Shown here: in pieces, positions 1 through 8,681 of the stretch
Numbering within the stretch: position 1 is the stretch's first letter
How the letters are laid out: every line of letters begins with the position of its first letter
From: an uncultured Nitrosospira sp.
Lineage (GTDB): Bacteria; Nitrospirota; Nitrospiria; Nitrospirales; Nitrospiraceae
DNA length: 41,408 bases
Assembly (NCBI GenBank): GCA_900696515.1
Contig: CAADGK010000026.1
Location: 1 to 41,408 of the forward strand
Reading direction: 5' to 3'
The notes under the pieces: generated by a model
Databases searched by the model: none
What the model saw: only the letters and a program-made list of their open reading frames with translations
Told to the model about the DNA's origin: nothing
Program-made: the position numbers and the translations under genes

Positions 1-1
1 C

Positions 2-2122
2 CAAGTGAGTAACGTCCAGAACGTGATCGGGACCAGCATGGACGACATCCTGTCCGGCGACAGCAACGCCAACTCTCTCTCCGGCAGTACCGGTAACGAT
101 ATCCTCAACGGCGGCGCCGGCAACGACGAGTTGATCGGCGGCGCCGGCAACGACACGATTCGTTACACGATCGGCGACGGGATCGACACGGTAATCGACG
201 GCGGCGCCGACACCGACACGGTAGACATTCTGGCCAATGGCGGCGATGACACACTGACCGTCACCTATGACGGCACGACGATCACCACCTTCGTGGGCAA
301 TAGTGCGCTCACCTCCATCGAGCGCTTCACGGCAAACCTCGGGGCCGGCAACGATACCTTGGTCTACACCAATGCCACGGGCGTTACGGCGGATCTCGGC
401 GCCGGAACCGCGTCGGGCTTTGCTTCGATCGCCGGCATCGAGAACGTCACCGGCGGCACGGGCGCCGACACGTTCATTGCAGGCGTCAATGATGTGCGCA
501 ACACCCTTAACGGAGCGGGCGGCACCGATACGGCCGACTATGCGGCCTATACAGCCAACTTGACCGTCAACCTGGGCGGAACAGCACCGATCGTGGTCGT
601 GGGATCCGGATCCACGACGGCAAATTCCGACGTGCTCGTCGCCATCGAGAACTTCACTGGCGGCACGGGCATCGACTCGATCACGGGCAACAGCGCGGAC
701 AACATCCTCAACGGCGGAGCCGGCAACGACACCATCAACTACGTGATAGGTGGCGGAGCTGACACCGTGGATGGTGGCGCCGGCACCGACACGCTGAATA
801 TCACGGACGGCAACGGCAACAATATCCTCGATGTCATCTACAATGGCACAGTCATCACCTCGGTCGAAGGCGGTGCAATCAGCAACATTGAAATCGTGAA
901 CGCCAATATGGGAGGCGCCGCCGACACGCTGTCCTACACCGGGTCGACTGCCAGCGTTACCGTCAATCTCGCAGACGGGACTGCCTCAGGCACGGCCTCC
1001 GGCTTTAACCAACTGATCAGTGTGTTGCACGTGACGGGTACCGCCCAAGCCGATAGCCTCTCCGGCAATAGGGGCGCCAACACCCTCATCGGCGGAGCCG
1101 GCAACGACACCTTCAACTACGTGATGGGCGGCGGAGCTGACACCGTGGATGGCGGCGCCGACATAGATACGTTGAACATCACGGAAACCGGCGGCATCGC
1201 CAGTACCCTCGACGTCCTCTACAACGGCACGGTCCTGACCTCGATCGAAGGTGGCACGATCAGCAACATTGAGATCGTGAACGCCGACCTGGGCGGCAAT
1301 GCGGATAGGCTGTCCTACGCCGGATCCACCGCCGGCGTAACCGTCGACCTTGAAGCCGGCCCCTCAGGCACCGCCTCGGGCTTCACCCAGCTGTTTAATG
1401 TCGAACACGTGACGGGTACGGCCCAGGCCGACAATCTGTCCGGCCACTTGGGCACCAATACGCTTGACGGCGGTGATGGAGACGATACATTGAACGGCGA
1501 GGAAGGAAGCGACACACTTAACGGAGATGGCGGTAACGATAGTCTCAACGGCGGCGCCGGTGCCGACATTCTCGTCGGCGGAGCAGGCGCCGATCAGATC
1601 AATACGGGCGCGGCCGATGACAACGTGCTCGATCGCATCCGCTTCAGTGCCGCCAACGAATTTGGCGACACCATCACGAATTTCGACGCGACCGGAACGG
1701 TCGATCGAATCGAGTTCGGCGGCGCGCTCAACACGGCATGGGATGATCGCACGCTCGACGATAACGTCCAGTTTTCCAGCGGCAACGGGACGTCCGGCGC
1801 AATCACCGTGAATATGACGACAACCGTGGAAGCATTGCGGTTGACAGGGGCAAACAGCGAAGGGGTCACGACGGCCAATCTCGGCAATGCGGCCCTGGTC
1901 GCGGCAGCGTTCAACGCCGAATTCGCGATCACCGCCGCGAATGGAGAGGACGCGCTGCTGGTCATCAATGACACCGACGGCAACAGTGCCTCGGTCTGGC
2001 AGTGGATTCAGAACACGGCCGTGGCCGGCAATACGGCAGAAGTCGATGCGAACGAGCTGACGCTGATCGGCGTCATCACCGCCAACGGTACGGTGGGCAC
2101 GGCCAGCTTCGACTTCTTCTGA
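2..2122 (+). CDS. RTX-type calcium-binding repeat protein, C-terminal part (type I secretion substrate)
   Basis: The reading frame is open to the left edge of the window, so this is probably the C-terminal part of a larger protein; the GTG at position 5 has no ribosome binding site. The sequence is acidic, rich in Gly, Asn and Asp, and free of Cys. It carries many nonapeptide RTX motifs such as NGGAGNDTI, VDGGAGTDTL and LNGEEGSDTL, with the densest block at about residues 485-535. These motifs bind calcium and fold as a parallel beta-roll after export. The non-repetitive C-terminus (about the last 170 residues) ends in DFF, like the uncleaved C-terminal secretion signals of type I substrates. 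A large internal repeat of 126 residues is described separately. The exporter, adaptor and outer membrane channel follow on the same strand, so this is probably their substrate. The true function (adhesin, S-layer-like or enzyme) depends on the missing N-terminus. Confidence 0.85.
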   Translation, partial: QVSNVQNVIGTSMDDILSGDSNANSLSGSTGNDILNGGAGNDELIGGAGNDTIRYTIGDGIDTVIDGGADTDTVDILANGGDDTLTVTYDGTTITTFVGNSALTSIERFTANLGAGNDTLVYTNATGVTADLGAGTASGFASIAGIENVTGGTGADTFIAGVNDVRNTLNGAGGTDTADYAAYTANLTVNLGGTAPIVVVGSGSTTANSDVLVAIENFTGGTGIDSITGNSADNILNGGAGNDTINYVIGGGADTVDGGAGTDTLNITDGNGNNILDVIYNGTVITSVEGGAISNIEIVNANMGGAADTLSYTGSTASVTVNLADGTASGTASGFNQLISVLHVTGTAQADSLSGNRGANTLIGGAGNDTFNYVMGGGADTVDGGADIDTLNITETGGIASTLDVLYNGTVLTSIEGGTISNIEIVNADLGGNADRLSYAGSTAGVTVDLEAGPSGTASGFTQLFNVEHVTGTAQADNLSGHLGTNTLDGGDGDDTLNGEEGSDTLNGDGGNDSLNGGAGADILVGGAGADQINTGAADDNVLDRIRFSAANEFGDTITNFDATGTVDRIEFGGALNTAWDDRTLDDNVQFSSGNGTSGAITVNMTTTVEALRLTGANSEGVTTANLGNAALVAAAFNAEFAITAANGEDALLVINDTDGNSASVWQWIQNTAVAGNTAEVDANELTLIGVITANGTVGTASFDFF
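713..1468 (+). repeat. Two tandem 378-bp repeat units inside the RTX gene
   Basis: Two adjacent units, 713-1090 and 1091-1468, share the same order of motifs with an exact period of 378 bp (126 codons). Both start with GGCGGAGCCGGCAACGACAC, pass through a TVDGGA calcium motif, an SNIEIVNA segment and a VTGTAQAD segment, and the next GGCGG start falls exactly 378 bp later at 1469. A more diverged copy seems to lie upstream from about position 115. Both DNA and protein are clearly related, which suggests fairly recent duplication and possible length variation between strains. Confidence 0.8.
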
Positions 2123-2135
2123 TTCGCATGTCACA

Positions 2136-2170
2136 CACACCGGGTCGCGGTTTGTCCGCGCCCCGGTGTG
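2136..2170 (+). terminator. GC-rich hairpin after the RTX gene
   Basis: CACACCGGG (2136-2144) pairs with CCCGGTGTG (2162-2170), and CGCGG (2146-2150) with CCGCG (2156-2160), around the loop TTTGT, with one mismatch. It starts 13 bp after the RTX stop codon. There is no T-tract, so it may act as a weak terminator or a 3'-end stabiliser that sets substrate mRNA levels apart from the exporter genes. Confidence 0.55.
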
Positions 2171-2498
2171 GTCACCCGCAATTGCGCCTGCTGCGCGTCC
2201 ACTCTGGGTGCAGTCACGCCGGCTCAGGCGCGGAACTGCATTGAGACCCTGCCTCGCCTGGAGAATCCTCATTGAGCTTCTTCCCAGCGAAGCCCATCAT
2301 CATCAGGTTGCGACTCGCACCGACCGCGATGCATTGCCCTCTGCTGAGCACGCCTCCGCTGCGAATCAACTGCTTGGCGGGCGATTCACGGAATACGGGA
2401 TCAAAACTCTCCAATTGCTGGCGTGAAACGCGAGAGCGTTAGACAATGGACCGTCATACATCAGCTGCCGTCCATCCATCACAAAGGAGTATGCCCCC
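2171..2498 (+). other. Intergenic stretch without a supported gene
   Basis: About 330 bp between the RTX hairpin and the next gene. Short open frames exist on both strands but lack ribosome binding sites and recognisable sequence. The only clear signal is the AAAGGAG Shine-Dalgarno of the next gene near 2481-2487. Confidence 0.5.
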
Positions 2499-2828
2499 AT
2501 GAGCGAACGCAAAGATGCCTCCGTCGGGTTGAAGGTTCAGTTGACCCCCTCTGATTCTTCCGCGCACCCACGTCTGACGAACTACACCACGATCGGTGTA
2601 GCCCATGGGATGGCCTATCTTGATTGTGGCTTCATCGAACCGACACTGCTTGCCTCTGTCGTGAAGACGGAGAAAGAAGGCCCCGCCGGCCCCAAGCGAA
2701 TAGGCGGTCACCTGGTTGCCCGTGTCGCAATGGACGTCAATGCACTTGCCCATCTGTACCAGCAAATCCAACAGGTGCTCGTCGGGTTACAAGCTGCCCG
2801 CAAAGCAACGGCAAAGGGATCAGCCTAG
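2499..2828 (+). CDS. Small DUF3467-like protein in the type I secretion locus
   Basis: A 109-residue protein starting at an ATG behind a good AAAGGAG site. A central segment (about residues 28-50, around GVAHGMAYLDCGFIEP) and a C-terminal segment with VARVAMD and LAHLYQQIQQVL resemble the DUF3467 pattern, where a short beta-rich half is followed by a helix that reads like a displaced regulator dimerisation segment. It has no signal peptide or membrane helix, so it is probably cytoplasmic. It lies between the RTX substrate and the ABC exporter, so a chaperone-like or regulatory role in secretion is possible, but that is inference from position only. Confidence 0.6.
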   Translation: MSERKDASVGLKVQLTPSDSSAHPRLTNYTTIGVAHGMAYLDCGFIEPTLLASVVKTEKEGPAGPKRIGGHLVARVAMDVNALAHLYQQIQQVLVGLQAARKATAKGSA

Positions 2829-3025
2829 GAACAGAACGACGGCATGACGAAGACACCACCGTACATCCCTCGATGATCCTGTTCCGCTTTACCGGAGCCG
2901 ACATGTCTTGCTTCGGGATCGGTCGCCCGTTCACCGAGAGACATAGATGACATGACGCTTTAGTGGTACGTGGCCACGCTTTTGAGACAGATGCTTGCAC
3001 CATCACCGATGATATATTCCCCGTC

Positions 3026-4885
3026 ATGTCTTTGCCTGACAATACGTGCGCGACTGATCGTCGGCTGAACGGATCCTCAGCTTCCGCATCCAGCACGTCC
3101 CCTCCAACACCCGATTTCGCCACCGCGCCGTCCGATCTGGGCCGCGCCCTGGCGGCCTGTCGCCGCTCCTTTCTGACCACCGGATTCTTCAGCTTGTTCG
3201 TGAATCTGCTGATGCTCGTGCCGTCGATCTACATGATGGCCGTCTATGATCGCGTGATGATGAGCGGGAGCGAATCAACGCTGATGATGCTCTCCCTCAT
3301 TACCCTGTTTCTGTTTCTCGTACTCGGGGGTCTGGAATGGGTCCGGACCCGGATGTTGGTGGCCGCGAGCGCACGGCTTGACGAACAGCTGGGCGACCGT
3401 GTCTTCAATGCCATCTTTACCCAATCCCTCACCAGCGGCGGCGCGCGCTCGACGGCCCAGCCGTTGAATGACCTGGTGCAGATCCGGCAATTTCTGAGCG
3501 GGACGGGATTACTGGCCTTTTTTGATGCACCGTGGATCCCAATCTATGTCGGGCTCATGTTTCTCTTTCATCTGTATTTCGGAGCTGTGGCCGTCCTCTC
3601 CATGCTGCTGCTGACGGCTCTGGCTATCTGGAACGAGATGGCAACCCGCACTGATCTGGCGGAGGCCAACCGAGAATCGATCGAGGCCACCCAGTTCGCG
3701 CAACGTAATTTGCGTAATGCCGAGGTCGTTGAGGCCATGGGCATGTTACCCCGCCTGCGCGCCCGCTGGCAGGTTCGCCAAATGAAGGTATTGGCGCTAC
3801 AAAGCCGGGCCAGTACCAAGGCCGGGTTGATCAACGCCCTGTCGCGGACGTCCCGTCTCACGGTTCAGTCACTCGTGTTGGGCCTGGGGGCCTATCTGGC
3901 CATCCATAAAGAGATCTCACCGGGGCTTGTCATCTCCGGATCGATCCTCCTGGGGCGAGCGCTGGCTCCGCTCGATCAAATGATTGGAGGGTGGCGCGCG
4001 TTTCTCACGGCGCGAGAGGCCTATCTGCGGCTTGATCTTCTCCTTCGTACTATCCCGGAACGCGAACCTCGAATGACGCTGCCGACGCTCCGAGGGCAGG
4101 TCACATTGGAGGGGCTTGTGATTGCGGTGCCGAGCCGAACGGAACCGATTCTCAATGGGATCACGCTCACCATCGAACCCGGAACCACGGTGGCGCTCAT
4201 CGGACCCAGCGCGGCGGGAAAATCGACATTGGCGCGGGCGATGCTCGGCCTCTATCCCCCGGCACACGGACGGGCGTGCCTCGATGGAGCGGACATCCTT
4301 AACTGGGATCGGATCCAGCTCGGTGAGTCCATCGGGTACCTTCCTCAAGACGTGGAATTGCTCGACGGCACTGTGGCGGAGAATATCGCTCGCTTTGGGG
4401 CGGTGGATGCCAAACGAGTAGTGGAGGCTGCGCAGTGGGCGGGAATCCATGAGATGGTGCTGACCTTGCCACAGGCCTACGATACGCCGCTGATCGGAGG
4501 GGGCGTCGCACTCTCGGCCGGACAACAGCAACGCATCGGCATAGCGAGGGCGATCTATGGGCGCCCGCGTGTCGTGGTCCTCGACGAGCCCAATGCGAAT
4601 CTCGATATGGCCGGAGATACCGCCCTCATGACGACAATCCAACAACTCCAACGTGACGGCTGTACCGTCGTGGTGGTCACCCATCGCACGAATGTGCTCC
4701 AGGTGGTGCATAAGATTGCCATGATCATCGGCGGCAAAGTCGTCCGCTACGGACCGCGTGAAGAGGTCCTGGCAGCGATGGCCAAACCGCCGCAACCACC
4801 AGTCCAACCGCCTGGGCTGGCCAGGACAAACGGGCTGACTTCAAGAACGCCCAGCATGCCTGAACCACAAGAAATGACATTATGA
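3026..4885 (+). CDS. Type I secretion ABC transporter/ATPase (PrtD/HlyB family)
   Basis: The inner-membrane ATP-driven exporter of the type I system. The N-terminal membrane domain spans about residues 50-310 and has hydrophobic helices including LVLGGLEWV. The ATPase domain follows with Walker A GPSAAGKST (about residue 393), signature LSAGQQQRIGIARA (about 496), Walker B VVVLDEP (about 515) and the switch histidine in VVTHRT. It lacks the C39 peptidase domain of bacteriocin exporters, which fits the PrtD/AprD group that exports RTX proteins with uncleaved C-terminal signals. The frame is open further up, to a GTG at 2963; I prefer the ATG at 3026, giving 619 residues, closer to family length. 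The Pro-rich C-terminal tail after the ATPase domain is longer than usual. The HlyD-type gene follows 21 bp later, so the two are probably co-transcribed. Confidence 0.93.
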   Translation: MSLPDNTCATDRRLNGSSASASSTSPPTPDFATAPSDLGRALAACRRSFLTTGFFSLFVNLLMLVPSIYMMAVYDRVMMSGSESTLMMLSLITLFLFLVLGGLEWVRTRMLVAASARLDEQLGDRVFNAIFTQSLTSGGARSTAQPLNDLVQIRQFLSGTGLLAFFDAPWIPIYVGLMFLFHLYFGAVAVLSMLLLTALAIWNEMATRTDLAEANRESIEATQFAQRNLRNAEVVEAMGMLPRLRARWQVRQMKVLALQSRASTKAGLINALSRTSRLTVQSLVLGLGAYLAIHKEISPGLVISGSILLGRALAPLDQMIGGWRAFLTAREAYLRLDLLLRTIPEREPRMTLPTLRGQVTLEGLVIAVPSRTEPILNGITLTIEPGTTVALIGPSAAGKSTLARAMLGLYPPAHGRACLDGADILNWDRIQLGESIGYLPQDVELLDGTVAENIARFGAVDAKRVVEAAQWAGIHEMVLTLPQAYDTPLIGGGVALSAGQQQRIGIARAIYGRPRVVVLDEPNANLDMAGDTALMTTIQQLQRDGCTVVVVTHRTNVLQVVHKIAMIIGGKVVRYGPREEVLAAMAKPPQPPVQPPGLARTNGLTSRTPSMPEPQEMTL

Positions 4886-4906
4886 CGATCAGAAACATGG
4901 TGTGCG

Positions 4907-6265
4907 ATGGCTGAACAGTTACTCGAAGGCCCACGCCCGGTGTTGAGCGACGATCGTGCGATTCGCTGGCAGGGGTTTGCGCTCGTGCTGGTGGTCTTCG
5001 GCGGACTCATTCCCTGGGCCTCGCTGGCCCCCCTCACGAGTGCCGCCTTAGCTCCAGGCGTCATTACCGTCGAGCACTATCGAAAAACGGTACAGCATCT
5101 CGAGGGAGGGATCATTCGAACGCTCGATGTGCATGACGGGGACTTCGTGCAACAAGGCCAAGTGCTCGCAACACTGGATGATACCCAATCCCGTGCCCAG
5201 CTTGAAGTCTTCCGGGGGCAGCTCTATATGCGGATTGCCCAGGAAGCTAGGCTGGCTGCGCAGCGGGATGACCTGCCGTCCGTACACTACCCCCAGGAAT
5301 TGCTTGAACACCGCGACGATGTGCGCGTTCAGGAAGCAATCCGGCTGCAGAATCAAACATTCCGGGTGCGTCAGGCGGCGAACGACGGTGAGACGGCCGT
5401 CTATCGCCGACAGATCGAGCGATTGCGAGCCAAAGTAGAAGGGCTCCGGGCACAGAAGCGCACCAAAGATCACCTCGTGGACTCCTACCGCGAGGCCCTG
5501 ACCGACTTCGAGAGCCTGCTGCATGAGGGATACACCGAAAAGCAAAAGGTCGAGGAACTGGACCGCGCGCTGGCCCAGAGTGAGGGGCACCGTGTGGAGT
5601 TGATGTCCGACATTGCGGGGAGCGAGTTGCAAATAGCCGAGATCGAGTTGAAGGTTTTGCAGCTGAAGAAGGATCTCCAACGAGAAGTGGCCAAGGAATT
5701 AAGCGAAATCCAGGCCGAATCATTCGGGCTTCGGGAGAAAGTGCAGGTCCTCGACAGTACGGTGAACCGAACCGTCATCAAGGCTCCGGTCGCCGGAATG
5801 GTACTGGGACTAGCCGTGCATACCATCGGAGCCGTCATTCCCCCGGGCGGCCACCTGCTTGACATCGTGCCCAAGGATCACAAACTGCTCATTGAAGCTC
5901 AAGTTTCGCCCATCGACATCGATCGAGTGAAGATAGGGCAGCTGGCGGAGGTCCGGTTCGGTGCATTCAATACCCGCGATGTGCCCACGATCATGGGAAC
6001 ATTGATCAGCCTCTCGGCAGACCGGATGGCCTCGGACAATGCCAGCGCCAAGAATTCCAAGGAGTCCAGCGGAGACAACGCCGCCTACTATCTGGTGCGT
6101 GTGGCCGTCTCACCCGAGGGGCTGGAAGCCTTGAGCGCCGCGAACCTCGAACTGGTGCCGGGCATGCCTGCCGAGGTACTCATCAATACGGGAGAACAAA
6201 CCCTGGTGCAGTATTTGGCAAAACCCATGACGGATACCTTCAAACGTGCTTTCATCGAGGATTGA
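4907..6265 (+). CDS. HlyD-family membrane fusion protein of the type I secretion system
   Basis: A 452-residue periplasmic adaptor linking the inner-membrane ABC exporter to the outer-membrane channel. One N-terminal membrane helix (about residues 20-45) is followed by a biotinyl-lipoyl-like half-motif around VQHLEGGIIRTLDVHDGD, a long coiled-coil hairpin (about 110-270), the second lipoyl half with APVAGMVLGL, and a beta-barrel ending in EVLINTGEQT. This order is that of the PrtE/HlyD adaptors. It begins 21 bp after the exporter gene and is followed 9-30 bp later by the TolC-type gene, which gives the usual three-gene export unit. The last residues, FKRAFIED, match the conserved C-terminus of the family. 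Confidence 0.93.
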   Translation: MAEQLLEGPRPVLSDDRAIRWQGFALVLVVFGGLIPWASLAPLTSAALAPGVITVEHYRKTVQHLEGGIIRTLDVHDGDFVQQGQVLATLDDTQSRAQLEVFRGQLYMRIAQEARLAAQRDDLPSVHYPQELLEHRDDVRVQEAIRLQNQTFRVRQAANDGETAVYRRQIERLRAKVEGLRAQKRTKDHLVDSYREALTDFESLLHEGYTEKQKVEELDRALAQSEGHRVELMSDIAGSELQIAEIELKVLQLKKDLQREVAKELSEIQAESFGLREKVQVLDSTVNRTVIKAPVAGMVLGLAVHTIGAVIPPGGHLLDIVPKDHKLLIEAQVSPIDIDRVKIGQLAEVRFGAFNTRDVPTIMGTLISLSADRMASDNASAKNSKESSGDNAAYYLVRVAVSPEGLEALSAANLELVPGMPAEVLINTGEQTLVQYLAKPMTDTFKRAFIED

Positions 6266-6295
6266 GCAGCCCCCATGGTCTCCAAGGACAACTCC

Positions 6296-7690
6296 ATGAT
6301 GCCCTATCCCGTCCTCTTCCTGTCCGTACTCACACTCCTCACCCCTACGCTGACGATGGCGTCAGACACCGCAGATAGCCAACCAGTTCTCCAGGCAGGC
6401 TCGGCGAATTTGCTACAGCTCTATGATTTGGCCATGACCACCAACCCCATAGTGGAAGGCCGCCGGTCGTCCATCGTGCAAGCCGAATCACAAAAGGATC
6501 AGGCCCTCAGCAAACTCTTGCCGCAGGTTTCGGCCACCGGCAACATCGGGTGGAACGAGTTCACCCAGGAGGTTCCCAACAGTTTCACGCGGCAGTCCAC
6601 GGATATCACCACACAATATCAGACGTTGCGCGGCGTGGTCCAGGCTCGGCAAGCGCTGTTCGATCTGGCAGCCTATCGGGCCTATGAAGGCGTCGGCTTC
6701 TCCGTGAAGCAGGCGGAACAGGATTTAGAAGACGCCCGCATGAAGCTCACCACCGATCTGGTCGATCACTACTTCGAGTTCCTCCATGCCCATGATGAAG
6801 CCGGTTACCTGCAGGGCGAGCTGGAATTGACTGATGGGGATATGCAACGGGTCCAACGCATGTATGAGCGCGCCAGAGCCAAGGTCACCGATCTGTATGA
6901 AATCGAAGCCTACTATCAGACGCTGAAGACGCGCGAACTCGAAATTGGGAATGCAAGGACGGTCGCGCTGGAAAAGGTCCGGGAAGTAGTGGGGGTGCCA
7001 GTCACCGATCTGGCGCGCCTCACGAAAGACGAATTGCCGCCGGTGCCTGGCCATCCCGACCAGTGGGTGACGGAGGCGGTCCAGCGTCATCCGGCGATGC
7101 AGGCGTTGCAATATGCGTTGGATGCAGCGGCCAAGACCATTGCCAGCCAATGGGCCAACCATTTGCCCCAAGTATCACTCCAAATGTCCGGCATCTACGC
7201 CAAGAACGGCGGGTTCGACAACCGTCAGCTCGATCCCTACACGGTCGGCACCTTGGGCTTGCAGCTCAATATCCCCTTGTATGCCGGCGGCAACACGAAA
7301 GCCGGCGAACGCGAAGCCATTGCCCGGTTCGAAATCACCAAGTACAAGCGCATGGAAAAGCAACGTGCGATCGAACGGGAGACCCGCACGGCGTACCTGA
7401 GCGCGCAAACCGGATACTCGCGCATTGCCTCAACGGCGCGTGAGGTCGAGGCCCGGGTCAAGGCGCGGGACGGTCAGCAACGGGGCTATGAGTTGGGTGC
7501 CTCCACGATCGTGGCCCTGCTGGAAGCGAAAAAGAATCTCCTGAAGTCCCGGTTCGGTTACGCCAAGGCTCGCTATGACTATATCCGATCGCTTGTGGCC
7601 CTTCGGGTCTGGGGTGGGACTCTAACGCGTGCGGATATTGAGCAGATCAACGGGTGGCTGACCCAAGACCGATTGCTCTCTCAGCCCTAG
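6296..7690 (+). CDS. TolC-family outer membrane efflux protein
   Basis: The outer-membrane and periplasmic tunnel of the type I secretion system. I place the start at the ATG at 6296, behind CCAAGGACAACTCC (AAGGA, 8-bp spacing); an in-frame ATG at 6275 lacks such a site. The protein then begins with a normal signal peptide (MMPYPVLFLSVLTLLTPTLTM, cut near ASDTADS). The rest shows the duplicated TolC repeat: LLQLYDLAMTTNPIVEGRRS in the first half and VTEAVQRHPAMQALQYALDA in the second, with long amphipathic helices and the beta-strand segments LRGVVQARQALFDLAAY and LGLQLNIPLYAGG. Length (464 residues) is typical. It completes the export unit with the preceding two genes. Confidence 0.92.
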   Translation: MMPYPVLFLSVLTLLTPTLTMASDTADSQPVLQAGSANLLQLYDLAMTTNPIVEGRRSSIVQAESQKDQALSKLLPQVSATGNIGWNEFTQEVPNSFTRQSTDITTQYQTLRGVVQARQALFDLAAYRAYEGVGFSVKQAEQDLEDARMKLTTDLVDHYFEFLHAHDEAGYLQGELELTDGDMQRVQRMYERARAKVTDLYEIEAYYQTLKTRELEIGNARTVALEKVREVVGVPVTDLARLTKDELPPVPGHPDQWVTEAVQRHPAMQALQYALDAAAKTIASQWANHLPQVSLQMSGIYAKNGGFDNRQLDPYTVGTLGLQLNIPLYAGGNTKAGEREAIARFEITKYKRMEKQRAIERETRTAYLSAQTGYSRIASTAREVEARVKARDGQQRGYELGASTIVALLEAKKNLLKSRFGYAKARYDYIRSLVALRVWGGTLTRADIEQINGWLTQDRLLSQP

Positions 7691-8681
7691 GCCACCGGAT
7701 TCAGGAACATCCTTCCCACAACACCCCGCCCGCCACTCCAACGAGCCGTGTAACGGGTATCTGTAGCCAGCAGGATGGCATGGACGTGATCGCCTGCGGT
7801 GTAAAGAAACATCGGCAGGCCTCAGTGAATAAGCGCACTCCATGAGCACTATCAAGAGTTCTACCATGTCCCCTCTCCGGATTCGTAGGACTGAAAACGG
7901 ATCCTGGTTTGTGTGCAGCCTGCGGACGCAGACCGCTCTCTTCCTTACCATCCACTCCCCTCTCTTCATTTCATCCTCTGCAACGATCGCATTTCGCTTG
8001 GCCTCCGCTGTGGATCAGAGAGAGCATGAAAGCGGTCTCTTGCCTTGTGACAAGTCAGTCGTTGGCAATGCATGGATGACCTGGTTTGAGTTGGCTGCGG
8101 CACTCAAATAGAGTTACCTCCGACTTCCGCAGCCCTGGCCTGATGCCCACCACTCACGAATGCTGCCGACAGCTCACTCTCAAGATTCATTACCAGCATT
8201 ACAGTTTAGGAATCCGATATGTCGTACAATATCTGTATCCATTACGTAACCCTTTAGGGGAATTTTAAGGGTGCTGCACTTAGGCGTATACCCCATGCAC
8301 CATGTCTCAATCCTCCCTTCAAACAATACTGGCTTCCCCATCAATGGCTGCTTCCACTTTGCTGCCATACACCTCTCGTCCAGGGAATACCGGACCATTC
8401 GGAACAAGCATGTGCGGATGCCGCAATATTCCTCGTCAACTCTCCTCACGCGAACAGTTCGGACCTCGGTCGAACTCATCAGTTGCCGGCAGGGATCTGC
8501 ATCTTGTTTGGTCTTACGCTCACCCGATCTCCTCGATGCGCCTGAGCCCTGTGGCTCAGCCCGCTCACGATCGCGATAATCGGACGATATCGTCCCGAAC
8601 AAAGCACTCCACACGAATCAATGACGGTGAGGCAATTCGCAGAGGCACCTACAGTCCACATACACACGAAGAGGTCTGGAA
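7691..8681. other. About 1 kb with no supported gene
   Basis: Short open frames occur on both strands (the longest about 144 codons on the minus strand at 8180-8614), but none has a ribosome binding site, a recognisable protein or a plausible amino-acid composition. An AT-richer patch at about 8200-8270 contains a near-palindrome, GATATGTCGTACAATATC at 8216-8233, which might be a regulator site. I see no RNA gene. The 3' end holds the ribosome binding site (GAGGT) of the multicopper oxidase gene. Confidence 0.5.

Noticed and set aside
1364-2272. Long minus-strand open frame (302 codons) opposite the RTX gene
   Set aside because: It is a by-product of the GC-rich repetitive RTX codons on the other strand, with no recognisable protein and no ribosome binding site.
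3917-4807. Minus-strand open frame (296 codons) opposite the ABC exporter
   Set aside because: The plus strand encodes a full ABC exporter with all motifs; the shadow frame is rich in His and Arg and resembles no family.
8180-8614. Minus-strand open frame of 144 codons in the gap before the multicopper oxidase
   Set aside because: No ribosome binding site, no recognisable domain and an unlikely composition.
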